Source of the DNA: an uncultured Candidatus Saccharibacteria bacterium | Lineage (GTDB): Bacteria; Patescibacteriota; Saccharimonadia; Saccharimonadales; Saccharimonadaceae | Assembly (NCBI GenBank): GCA_945916045.1 | Contig: CAMEGH010000033.1 | Coordinates: forward strand, 1 to 6,640 | Length of the DNA stretch: 6,640 bases | Direction: 5' to 3' | Part shown: piece by piece, positions 1-5,348 of the stretch | Numbering within the stretch: the stretch's first letter is position 1 | How the letters are laid out: each line of letters starts with the position of its first letter | The notes under the pieces: generated by a model | What the model saw: only the letters and a program-made list of their open reading frames with translations | Told to the model about the DNA's origin: nothing | The model's database searches: none | Program-made: the position numbers and the translations under genes

Positions 1-3
1 TCA

Positions 4-45
4 CCACGAAAATAGCTCACTTTACACGGTGGGCTTTTTTCGTGG
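4..45 (+). terminator. Rho-independent terminator of an off-window upstream gene
   Basis: A two-part stem is visible. The outer arms are CCACGAAAA (4-12) and TTTTCGTGG (37-45), a perfect 9 bp. After a T/T mismatch, the inner arms AGCTCAC (14-20) and GTGGGCT (29-35) pair with one G-U around an 8-nt loop. The inner stem is followed directly by TTTTTT (35-40), the classic + strand layout. The reverse complement also has a T-rich run after the stem, so it may work both ways. It probably ends a gene lying left of the window. Confidence 0.7.
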
Positions 46-61
46 ATTGCTGCCAAAATGC

Positions 62-91
62 TTGACGCACACCCACCCTTCGCACTAAGAT
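62..91 (+). promoter_or_regulatory. Candidate promoter for the SGNH esterase gene
   Basis: TTGACG (62-67) is a near-consensus -35. The -10 candidate TAAGAT (86-91) matches TATAAT at 4 of 6 positions after an 18-bp spacer. Transcription would start near 98 and give a leader of about 63 nt, long enough for the hairpins at 115-137 and 154-172 and for a Shine-Dalgarno site. The -10 is weak, so the call is tentative. Confidence 0.4.
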
Positions 92-114
92 AACTCTTGG
101 CTTTTTGCCTCCAT

Positions 115-137
115 GCTACGCGCCAATCGGCCGTAGT
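115..137 (+). promoter_or_regulatory. Stem-loop in the 5' leader of the esterase gene
   Basis: CTACG (116-120) pairs with CGTAG (132-136), and GCC (122-124) pairs with GGC (129-131). C121 is bulged and the loop is AATC. A closing G-U pair (115/137) is possible. The hairpin lies between the predicted transcription start (~98) and the SD at 148-154. It could stabilise the mRNA or adjust access to the start; no known riboswitch was recognised. Confidence 0.4.
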
Positions 138-147
138 TCGCACCTCG

Positions 148-172
148 AAAGGAGAGACGAGTGATTCGTCTC
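148..172 (+). promoter_or_regulatory. Shine-Dalgarno and start-codon hairpin of the esterase gene
   Basis: AAAGGAG (148-154) lies 6 nt before the GTG at 161, which decides that start over the in-frame ATG at 176. GAGACGA (154-160) is perfectly complementary to TCGTCTC (166-172), so a 7-bp hairpin would place the GTG in a 5-nt loop (GTGAT) and pair the last base of the SD. Folding could limit translation initiation, but no regulatory effect is proven by sequence. Confidence 0.5.
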
Positions 173-1075
173 CGTATGTCCATCGTCTCAGCGCTTGCCG
201 TCGTTATGGCGCTGCTGGCATCAACCCTTCTGTTCGCTCCGGCTGCAAATGCAAATCCGGCGCCAAATCAGTATGTCGCCCTCGGCGATTCCTATGCTTC
301 GGGCATGGGCGCGGACGTCTACAAGAGTCCGTACGCTGTCAATGTTGGCAATGCAGATCTCGGCAGCTACGAAGAAGGTACCGCCATTCCGGATACCGGC
401 TGCTGGCGCAACACGCACGCGTACCCCAACCAGATCGCCGCTCATACCGGCTACAATCTGGCATTCCGGGCCTGCGCCGGCGCTACTATTTGGGAGGTTA
501 TCCACGGCAAATCCGGGGAAACCTCGCAGCTCGATTCGCTCTCGCCCGAGACCGAAATCGTCACGATCACCGCTGGCGGCATCGACGCCGAGTTCATGGG
601 CGTGATGGAATGCATCATCACATCGTACTGTCGCCCTGACAGCCCGGCGATCCAGCACTCCAGCCACATGATCGCAAACGAGCTGCCCGCCAACTACGAC
701 TGGCTTCTGAACGAAGTCAAGGCAAAGGCGCCAAACGCGCGCATCGCGATGTTCGGCTACGCCACGACCGTGCCAGAGCCGCTCAACACGCAAATCTACA
801 TGCAACCGTCCGAGCAGAGCCTTGCGATGAATCTTCGCAACAACGTCAACCAGGCAATGGCCAACGCGGCAGCTCGCCACGGCGTGCAGTACGTCGACCC
901 GTTCGCCGCAGGCTCGCCGTTTAATCGCGCAGATGCCAGCGCCGACGTTCTGTGGAATTCGTCCGCAACTTGGGCACTGCGCGTTGAAGTTGCTGGCATC
1001 GGCTCCAGCTGGCACCCGACCCGCAAGGGCCACGACTACGCCGCGCAGGTCATCACCAGCGCACTCAACCTTTAG
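161..1075 (+). CDS. Secreted SGNH/GDSL hydrolase (esterase/lipase-like)
   Basis: The 304-aa protein begins at GTG, supported by the SD and by the basic n-region (R3, R5) it gives the signal peptide. A hydrophobic stretch spans about 8-26, with likely cleavage after ANA (31). Block I is LGDSYASG, with nucleophile Ser44. Block II is RACAGAT, with Gly107. Block III reads AGGID (138-142), where the family normally has Asn before Asp. The C-terminal block is SSWHPTRKGH, with catalytic His285; it has no DxxH Asp, as in Streptomyces-type Ser-His dyad esterases. Cysteine pairs C81/C105 and C151/C157 fit the disulfides of actinobacterial secreted SGNH esterases. It probably hydrolyses ester bonds of lipids or acylated glycans outside the cell; the substrate is unknown. 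Its G+C is far above that of the genes from 1168 on, which suggests transfer. It appears to be transcribed alone. Confidence 0.85.
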   Translation: MIRLRMSIVSALAVVMALLASTLLFAPAANANPAPNQYVALGDSYASGMGADVYKSPYAVNVGNADLGSYEEGTAIPDTGCWRNTHAYPNQIAAHTGYNLAFRACAGATIWEVIHGKSGETSQLDSLSPETEIVTITAGGIDAEFMGVMECIITSYCRPDSPAIQHSSHMIANELPANYDWLLNEVKAKAPNARIAMFGYATTVPEPLNTQIYMQPSEQSLAMNLRNNVNQAMANAAARHGVQYVDPFAAGSPFNRADASADVLWNSSATWALRVEVAGIGSSWHPTRKGHDYAAQVITSALNL

Positions 1076-1078
1076 GAG

Positions 1079-1115
1079 GTGAATCCACCCTCGCTTTTTG
1101 GGCGGGGGTTTTCAC
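1079..1115 (+). terminator. Terminator after the esterase gene
   Basis: ACCCTCGC (1087-1094) pairs with GCGGGGGT (1102-1109) with one T-G pair and a 7-nt loop. The outer arms GTGAA (1079-1083) and TTCAC (1111-1115) extend the stem across a small internal loop. TTTT (1109-1112) follows the GC-rich stem, with a second TTTT at 1116-1119. It lies just after the TAG stop and separates the esterase from the next gene. Confidence 0.75.
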
Positions 1116-1129
1116 TTTTCAAAAAGCTA

Positions 1130-1158
1130 TTGCATTTAAAATAAATTTGTGATATAAT
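1130..1158 (+). promoter_or_regulatory. Extended -10 promoter giving a leaderless mRNA
   Basis: TTGCAT (1130-1135) is followed after 17 bp by TATAAT (1153-1158), with the extended -10 TG at 1150-1151 (TGaTATAAT). The ATG at 1168 is only 9 nt beyond the -10 box, so transcription should start within a few bases of the start codon. There is no SD. The -35 is weak, but a perfect -10 plus TG is convincing. Confidence 0.7.
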
Positions 1159-1167
1159 TACGAAATC

Positions 1168-1851
1168 ATGGAACATTCATCACACCGTCCAACCGGACAC
1201 GACGCGAGCGAAAACGAGCTTTTTCGCCAGCTTGAAGCAGGGATAAAAGAAGAGTGCACTCCACTCACAAATGCACTACTTGCGCACGACGAAAACCAAG
1301 AAAAATTGCAAGATCACCTCGACGCTATTATGCGCGGCGAAGGTGGCTGCTCGCAAAGCGAAGCAAACTACAGGCTGGATCGCGTCGTCACAAGCAATAT
1401 TCGCACATATGACGAAGTTATGAAAGAAACAATTGGCGAATCGCCAGACCCACTCAGCTCGCTTGAGCACATGAGCGAACAGCACCTTCAGTACGAAGCG
1501 CAACTACTCGCGTTCTTTCGCACCCACAACCCTGATGGAGACTACTACGTAACAGACGGTGCAGCGCAACTTGAAGATTATCTTGCAAGCGCCGAAAGCG
1601 AAAACTATCGTCACGCTTTTGCGACCCTTTTGTACCGGTCGAATCTACAGCACAATATTGCCACCTGCCTACAGGCTGCGGAACCAAATAAAAGTGAACT
1701 TATCGCACAAACTCACGCTCTCGAGGAAGCCTTCAACGCACCCGCATCGAATGCACCATGCTACGAAAAAGCTGCGTACAAAATTAAAAACGCCGCTCGT
1801 GTAGCCAAATCTGCGCTCGAATCTGCCATCGAAAAGCGCAAATTCCGTTAA
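1168..1851 (+). CDS. Hypothetical soluble alpha-helical protein (227 aa)
   Basis: I do not recognise a family. The protein is hydrophilic and rich in Glu, Ala and Lys, with no signal peptide or membrane segment, so it is probably cytoplasmic. The residue pattern suggests mostly helices. It has an acidic His/Ser-rich N-terminus, a middle part with HMSEQHLQYEAQLLAFFRTH-type amphipathic helices (about 105-125), and a basic Lys/Arg-rich C-terminus ending EKRKFR. Four cysteines are scattered (30, 61, 167 and 197) and form no clear CxxC metal site. The ATG is chosen because it follows an extended -10 at leaderless distance. G+C and codon use resemble the kinase and regulator genes, not the esterase. 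It lies upstream of another unknown small gene with a separate promoter, so an operon is unlikely. Confidence 0.7.
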   Translation: MEHSSHRPTGHDASENELFRQLEAGIKEECTPLTNALLAHDENQEKLQDHLDAIMRGEGGCSQSEANYRLDRVVTSNIRTYDEVMKETIGESPDPLSSLEHMSEQHLQYEAQLLAFFRTHNPDGDYYVTDGAAQLEDYLASAESENYRHAFATLLYRSNLQHNIATCLQAAEPNKSELIAQTHALEEAFNAPASNAPCYEKAAYKIKNAARVAKSALESAIEKRKFR

Positions 1852-1886
1852 GCAGCTCGCGCCGTCAAAAAATAACGCAAATTTGC
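1850..1886. repeat. Intergenic repeat block and GCAAATTTGC palindrome
   Basis: AAGCAGCTCGC (1850-1860), overlapping the stop of the 227-aa gene, recurs exactly at 6096-6106. Downstream is a perfect 10-bp palindrome GCAAATTTGC (1877-1886), related to GCGCAAATTTTGCGC at 6058-6072. No U-tract follows, so it is not a textbook terminator. It may be a dispersed intergenic element or a protein-binding site. Confidence 0.35.
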
Positions 1887-1919
1887 ACAAATTTTATATC
1901 ATAAAGCGCATATAACCCG

Positions 1920-1948
1920 TTGACGGGACTGCTTACGCTTGCTACAAT
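1920..1948 (+). promoter_or_regulatory. Promoter of the 83-aa gene
   Basis: TTGACG (1920-1925) is followed after 17 bp by TACAAT (1943-1948), with the extended -10 TG at 1940-1941. The predicted start near 1955 gives a ~47-nt leader. That leader begins with a small stem, AGTAT (1955-1959) with ATACT (1964-1968), and carries an SD AGAGGAG (1985-1991) 10 nt before the ATG. This is one of the two best-matching promoters in the window. Confidence 0.75.
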
Positions 1949-2001
1949 AAGAATAGTATAACGATACTAGCCATCTAACAAACAAGAGGAGAGAACAGCC
2001 T

Positions 2002-2253
2002 ATGGGACATCGCGTAGGAGAGCAGTTTTTAACATGCCACGAAGCAGCTAATCGACCGGCAGAAATCACCCCAGAACAGAGGGAAAAAGTACAGGAATCT
2101 CCTGTCGCAAAAAGTGCCTTTGCAAATATTATTCAAAAAACGCGAGATTTTTTTGGCACAAAAGGCACGCTTGAGGGCTACTCACCAGAGGAGCGCGCAC
2201 TTTTAGGCGACGGAATGGCGCGCGCAGCTATCAATGCAAATCGATATATTTAA
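2002..2253 (+). CDS. Hypothetical small protein (83 aa)
   Basis: I do not recognise this protein. It has no signal peptide or membrane helix and looks soluble. The N-terminal half is charged (AEITPEQREKVQESP, about 20-34). A basic amphipathic stretch follows (FANIIQKTRDFFGTKG, about 40-55). The C-terminal part YSPEERALLGDGMARAAINA (60-79) should be helical. One cysteine is present (Cys12). The start is supported by SD AGAGGAG with 10-nt spacing, and the gene has its own extended -10 promoter and a strong terminator, so it is a monocistronic unit rather than a chance ORF. The strong signals suggest good expression. Its role is unknown; its position just before the two-component system does not by itself link it to signalling. 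Confidence 0.7.
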   Translation: MGHRVGEQFLTCHEAANRPAEITPEQREKVQESPVAKSAFANIIQKTRDFFGTKGTLEGYSPEERALLGDGMARAAINANRYI

Positions 2254-2273
2254 TTTATATCACTCCACGTATC

Positions 2274-2309
2274 AAAAAGTACACTTATAGAATAATAGGT
2301 GTACTTTTT
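2274..2309. terminator. Bidirectional AT-rich terminator after the 83-aa gene
   Basis: AAAAAGTACAC (2274-2284) and GTGTACTTTTT (2299-2309) form a perfect 11-bp stem. Weak TTAT/ATAG pairing inside the 14-nt loop can extend it. The A-run before and T-run after make it symmetric, so it can stop transcription from both strands. It insulates the kinase promoter region. Confidence 0.8.
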
Positions 2310-2313
2310 CAAT

Positions 2314-2339
2314 AAAATTGGGCAATTTTGGGCAAAATT
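2314..2339. promoter_or_regulatory. Tandem operator-like repeat upstream of the kinase promoter
   Basis: TTGGGCAA occurs at 2318-2325 and again at 2328-2335, exactly 10 bp apart, about one helical turn. The same bases form two overlapping dyads: AAAATTG/CAATTTT (2314-2320 and 2323-2329) and AATTTTG/CAAAATT (2324-2330 and 2333-2339), each with a GG centre. The repeats sit about 32-49 bp upstream of the -10 at 2367, where activators that bind direct repeats usually sit. The regulator is unknown. Confidence 0.45.
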
Positions 2340-2366
2340 AACAGCACAAAACCGTAAGCTTTGTAG

Positions 2367-2372
2367 TATAAT
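2367..2372 (+). promoter_or_regulatory. -10 box of the histidine kinase promoter
   Basis: A perfect TATAAT is present, but at 16-18 bp upstream there is only AGCACAA-like sequence, with no -35 match and no extended TG. Transcription would start near 2379, about 12 nt before the SD-like TAGGGGG (2391-2397). Lack of a -35 together with the repeat at 2314-2339 suggests dependence on an activator. Confidence 0.55.
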
Positions 2373-2390
2373 AGCGATAGATTACAAAAG

Positions 2391-2462
2391 TAGGGGGCAA
2401 CCATTACACTACCAACGATAACTCGTTTTTGGCATAGGCGCGTCTGTGAGGCGTCATTTATT
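2391..2462 (+). other. Probable N-terminal extension of the kinase from an AUU start
   Basis: The kinase frame is open from 2394 and reads without a stop into the GTG at 2463. No ATG, GTG or TTG occurs in it. ATT at 2403 lies 5 nt after AGGGGG (2392-2397), an SD-like sequence. The 20 added residues include RFWHRR before the first membrane helix, which satisfies the positive-inside rule for a kinase with a cytoplasmic N-terminus. The GTG has only a weak GAGG (2448-2451) 11 nt upstream. AUU initiation is rare but known (E. coli infC and pcnB). Confidence 0.5.
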
Positions 2463-4646
2463 GTGGCGACGATTGTACTTTTTTTGTACATTTGGGGACT
2501 TGTCAGCGGCGTCGGTTCGGTCAACGAAGCACTTTTTGTCAACCTTACTACTATGCTTATTGCGGCTGTTTCGTTTGCAATCAGCGTTGCGTGCTACTTG
2601 TGGACACCAAACAAATACACCTTTCAATCTGCGGCTGTCGTGTATATTTTGCTTATTGTTACGACAAGCGCGCTTATTCTGCAAAGCGGCGGCATCAATT
2701 CGCCTTTTGTAGCACTATGGCTCGTGCCAGGGGTACTTTCGGGCATTTTCAGCTGGGGTGGAATCGCGTTGGCGCTCGTTCTGGCAAATTCGTTCATTGT
2801 GTACTCCTTTTTTGGCGGCGCCACCACACCGGTAGATATCATGATTGGATTCTTGACCGCCACAATGCCAATACTTATGAGCTTTTTGCTATGGCACGAC
2901 CGTACTCCGCTTGACGCCTCGCAAGAGAAGAAGGTCAATAAACTGAGCGAAAGGCTCGAACGTGAATCGTCAAAAGCCGATGCAATTATACAGGCAATCG
3001 GCGATGGTGTTATCACTGTTAGGCAAACTGGCGAGATTACTCTAATGAACACCTCGGCGCAAACCATCACCGGCTGGTCCGAAAAAAAGGGTAAAGACAC
3101 TCACTACCGATCAGTATTACGACTCGAAACCGAAAAAGGCGATGACGTATCCGAAAAAGATGATCCAATCGCACGCGTACTTAACAGCAGACAACCTGCG
3201 CGCGAAAACAACCTTGTAATACGAACAAAGAGCGATAGTAAAGTGACCGTATCCTTCACTATCACACCGCTTGAAGGCGAATTAGGTGGCGCAATCGCGG
3301 TGTTTCGGGATGTTACTGCGGAGCGCAAAAAAGAGCGCGAACAAACAGAATTTATCAGCACTGCGAGCCACGAAATGCGCACACCAGTCGCATCGATTGA
3401 AGGATACTTAGGGCTAGCGCTGAACCCGGCTACTGCGCAGATCGACGAAAAAGCTCGCGAGTTTATCCAAAAAGCGCACGAAGCGACCCAACATCTTGGG
3501 CACTTATTTCAAGATCTTCTCAATATTACGAAAACCGAGGATGGACGGCTTGATAAAAACCCAGAAGTAATCGACATGACCGATTTTGCCCGTGATATTT
3601 TAGAATCGCTCACACCGCAAGCCGAAGAAAAAGGCCTTACCGCGTTCTTCCGCCCGGACGGCACAAAAAGCACCACGGGCGCAAACGTAATGGCACCTGT
3701 TTTGTACGCACACGCCGACAAAAATCACTTGCGCGAAGTGATTGCCAATTTGATTGAAAACGCCATCAAATACACCCCGAGCGGCAAGGTTGAAGTAGAC
3801 GTTGATTCGTCAAGAAAGTTCGTACGCGTCATTATAAAAGACAGCGGGCTTGGTATTCCAGCCGAAGACATTCCGCACTTGTTCCAAAAGTTCTACCGTG
3901 TTGATAACACCGATACGCGCGTCATCGGCGGCACCGGGCTTGGACTCTATCTGTGCCGACGCCTCATCGAATCAATGAATGGCCGTATTTGGGTGGAAAG
4001 TAAGCTCAAACAGGGAAGTCAGTTCTATATCGAAATTCCACGACTTGATTTTGACGAAGCGACACGCCTATTAAAGGAGGCCGAACTTGAGGCCGAACAA
4101 AACGAAACACCAGCGCCCGTCCCGTCTCGCTTCCCGGCCGCAAAAGCAAAAGAGCCAGCACAAACTCCAGCACCTGTCGCTACACAGCCGCCAGTGACGC
4201 CTACACCTGCTACACCAACACCAAAACCGTCCCCAGTAGCAACACAGTCACCGGCAGAAACCCCTAAAGCAACACCCTCGCCACAAACCCCGCAGCCAGA
4301 ACTTCCACCCGTACAAACAAGTGCGCCGCTCCCGCAAACGCCCGTGCCAATGCCGACACCGCCACCTTCGCTTACTTCTGCACCAAAGCCGACGCCAACA
4401 CCTTCGCCAGTTGCTACACAACCTCCGGCAACTTCAGCACCAGCTCCTGCAACACCGGCGCCTACAGCAACACAGTCACCAGACCCTGAAACAACCTGGC
4501 CGCCCGCACCAAAAATATCTGCCGCACAGCAATTACAGGACATGTACGCTCGTCGTGCTGCAAAAATACCTTCACCGCGCACCAGTACCTCTGTAGAATC
4601 CGACCGACGCACCGTCCAGCAACGCAATTCACAACAAAAACCATAA
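2463..4646 (+). CDS. Membrane sensor histidine kinase with PAS domain and Pro-rich tail
   Basis: The coordinates use the first conventional start (GTG, 727 aa); translation may begin at ATT 2403, adding 20 residues. About six membrane helices span 1-144. The loop GGINSPF (76-82) after the third helix resembles the GGxxNPF quinone-site loop of RegB/PrrB kinases. A short coiled coil (about 152-172) leads to a PAS domain (about 173-285). The HisKA H-box has His303 in SHEMRTP. The ATP-binding domain has an N-box (NLIENAIKYT, 429-438), G1 DSGLGIP (460-466), F-box FQKFYR (474-479) and G2 GGTGLGL (489-495), so it should be active. A ~130-residue Pro/Thr/Ala-rich tail (549-680) is unusual and is followed by a basic C-terminus. 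It should autophosphorylate His303 and pass phosphate to the regulator 45 nt downstream. The stimulus is unknown. Confidence 0.93.
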   Translation: MATIVLFLYIWGLVSGVGSVNEALFVNLTTMLIAAVSFAISVACYLWTPNKYTFQSAAVVYILLIVTTSALILQSGGINSPFVALWLVPGVLSGIFSWGGIALALVLANSFIVYSFFGGATTPVDIMIGFLTATMPILMSFLLWHDRTPLDASQEKKVNKLSERLERESSKADAIIQAIGDGVITVRQTGEITLMNTSAQTITGWSEKKGKDTHYRSVLRLETEKGDDVSEKDDPIARVLNSRQPARENNLVIRTKSDSKVTVSFTITPLEGELGGAIAVFRDVTAERKKEREQTEFISTASHEMRTPVASIEGYLGLALNPATAQIDEKAREFIQKAHEATQHLGHLFQDLLNITKTEDGRLDKNPEVIDMTDFARDILESLTPQAEEKGLTAFFRPDGTKSTTGANVMAPVLYAHADKNHLREVIANLIENAIKYTPSGKVEVDVDSSRKFVRVIIKDSGLGIPAEDIPHLFQKFYRVDNTDTRVIGGTGLGLYLCRRLIESMNGRIWVESKLKQGSQFYIEIPRLDFDEATRLLKEAELEAEQNETPAPVPSRFPAAKAKEPAQTPAPVATQPPVTPTPATPTPKPSPVATQSPAETPKATPSPQTPQPELPPVQTSAPLPQTPVPMPTPPPSLTSAPKPTPTPSPVATQPPATSAPAPATPAPTATQSPDPETTWPPAPKISAAQQLQDMYARRAAKIPSPRTSTSVESDRRTVQQRNSQQKP
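4107..4502 (+). repeat. Pro/Thr/Ala-rich low-complexity repeat in the kinase tail
   Basis: This stretch encodes kinase residues 549-680, dominated by Pro, Thr, Ala, Ser and Gln. A motif xATQ(P/S)P recurs as PVATQPP (571), PVATQSP (591), PVATQPP (649) and TATQSP (668). The codons differ between copies, so the repeats are kept at protein rather than DNA level. It is probably a disordered linker or a docking surface for SH3-like or other proline-binding partners. The antisense strand is open only because of this composition. Confidence 0.7.
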
Positions 4647-4652
4647 GAAGTA

Positions 4653-4681
4653 TAGACGTTTCCTCGCGCATTCTGTATAAT
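4653..4681 (+). promoter_or_regulatory. Promoter of the response regulator, nearly leaderless
   Basis: TAGACG (4653-4658) matches the -35 consensus at 4 of 6 positions and is followed after 17 bp by a perfect TATAAT (4676-4681). The ATG at 4692 is 10 nt beyond the -10, so the mRNA would have about 4 nt or less of leader; no SD is present. The regulator can thus be made independently of the kinase, in addition to any read-through. Confidence 0.65.
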
Positions 4682-4691
4682 CTAAAGCAAT

Positions 4692-5324
4692 ATGACAAAG
4701 ATTTTATTAGTAGAAGATGATCGTAGCCTCCGCGAAATTTACGGTGTGCGCCTTTTGGCAGAAGGATACGACATCGTTTCGGCAGGGGACGGCGAAGAAG
4801 CTCTGGCGATGGCAATCAAAGAACAACCAACTCTTATCGTCAGCGATGTTATGATGCCAAAGATCAGCGGCTTTGACATGCTTGACATCTTACGCAGCAC
4901 CCCTGAAACAAAAGATACCAAAGTCATCATGATGACCGCCCTTTCAAGCGAAGACCAACGCGAGCGCGGCGAACAGCTTGGCGCAGACCGTTATTTGGTA
5001 AAATCACAGGTTGGCATTGAAGACGTTGTGCGTACCGTACACGAAGTACTCAACGACACACCAAACGGAGCAAGTGCAGCAGCACCACAGCCGCCAGCCA
5101 CCGAAGAAGTAGAGGACACTCCGCTTGAAATGGAAGCAATCTCAGAGGAAGAGATCGCCGCTGCAAACCCAGAAGAAGAAAAAGCACCGGCATTGCAATC
5201 AGCCGCGCAAGGCGCGCCGAATCGCGGAATTGTCATTCAGCCACTTAGCGAACAGGCCGCTCAAACGCCGCAACCTGCACCAACTTCAGAAGAAACACCA
5301 GCGCCAAATCCCTTGCAGCCGTAA
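4692..5324 (+). CDS. Response regulator, receiver domain with disordered tail
   Basis: Residues 1-122 form a CheY-like receiver. The acidic pocket is E8/D9/D10, the phospho-acceptor is Asp52 (SDVMMP), the switch Thr is T82 (MMTALS) and the conserved Lys is K104 (YLVKS), so all key residues are present. Residues 123-210 have no DNA-binding or enzymatic domain. They are a Pro/Ala/Glu-rich, probably disordered tail with an acidic block (EEVEDTPLEMEAISEEEIAA, 138-157) and a short conserved-looking stretch RGIVIQPL (178-185). The gene follows the histidine kinase by 45 nt with its own promoter, so the two are likely cognate partners. Output probably works by protein-protein contact rather than DNA binding. 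The ATG is the start because the receiver fold begins directly with TKILLVEDD. Confidence 0.93.
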   Translation: MTKILLVEDDRSLREIYGVRLLAEGYDIVSAGDGEEALAMAIKEQPTLIVSDVMMPKISGFDMLDILRSTPETKDTKVIMMTALSSEDQRERGEQLGADRYLVKSQVGIEDVVRTVHEVLNDTPNGASAAAPQPPATEEVEDTPLEMEAISEEEIAAANPEEEKAPALQSAAQGAPNRGIVIQPLSEQAAQTPQPAPTSEETPAPNPLQP

Positions 5325-5341
5325 CTAAAGCTTGCTACGCT
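5313..5341 (+). promoter_or_regulatory. Possible promoter of the pseudouridine synthase gene
   Basis: TTGCAG (5313-5318), inside the end of the regulator gene, is followed after 17 bp by TACGCT (5336-5341) with an extended -10 TG at 5333-5334. TACGCT keeps the key T, A and final T of a -10. The ATG at 5349 is 7 nt beyond it, so transcription would start at or next to the start codon. The match is weak; co-transcription with the regulator is the alternative. Confidence 0.35.
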
Positions 5342-5348
5342 ACAAGAT

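Noticed and set aside
176..178. ATG at 176 as the esterase start
   Set aside because: It would be 21 nt from the SD and would remove Arg3 and Arg5 of the signal peptide; GTG at 161 has 6-nt SD spacing.
97..639. + strand 180-aa ORF overlapping the esterase start
   Set aside because: Arg/Cys-rich out-of-frame translation of the esterase gene, with no SD and no family features.
221..1033. Long antisense ORF (270 aa) opposite the esterase
   Set aside because: It arises from the GC-rich codon bias of the + strand gene; it has no promoter or SD and no recognisable domain, while the sense frame has clear SGNH blocks.
4025..4627. Antisense Gly/Val-rich ORF (200 aa) opposite the kinase tail
   Set aside because: It is the mirror of the Pro/Thr/Ala codon repeats; the low-complexity product and lack of initiation signals mark it as a shadow.
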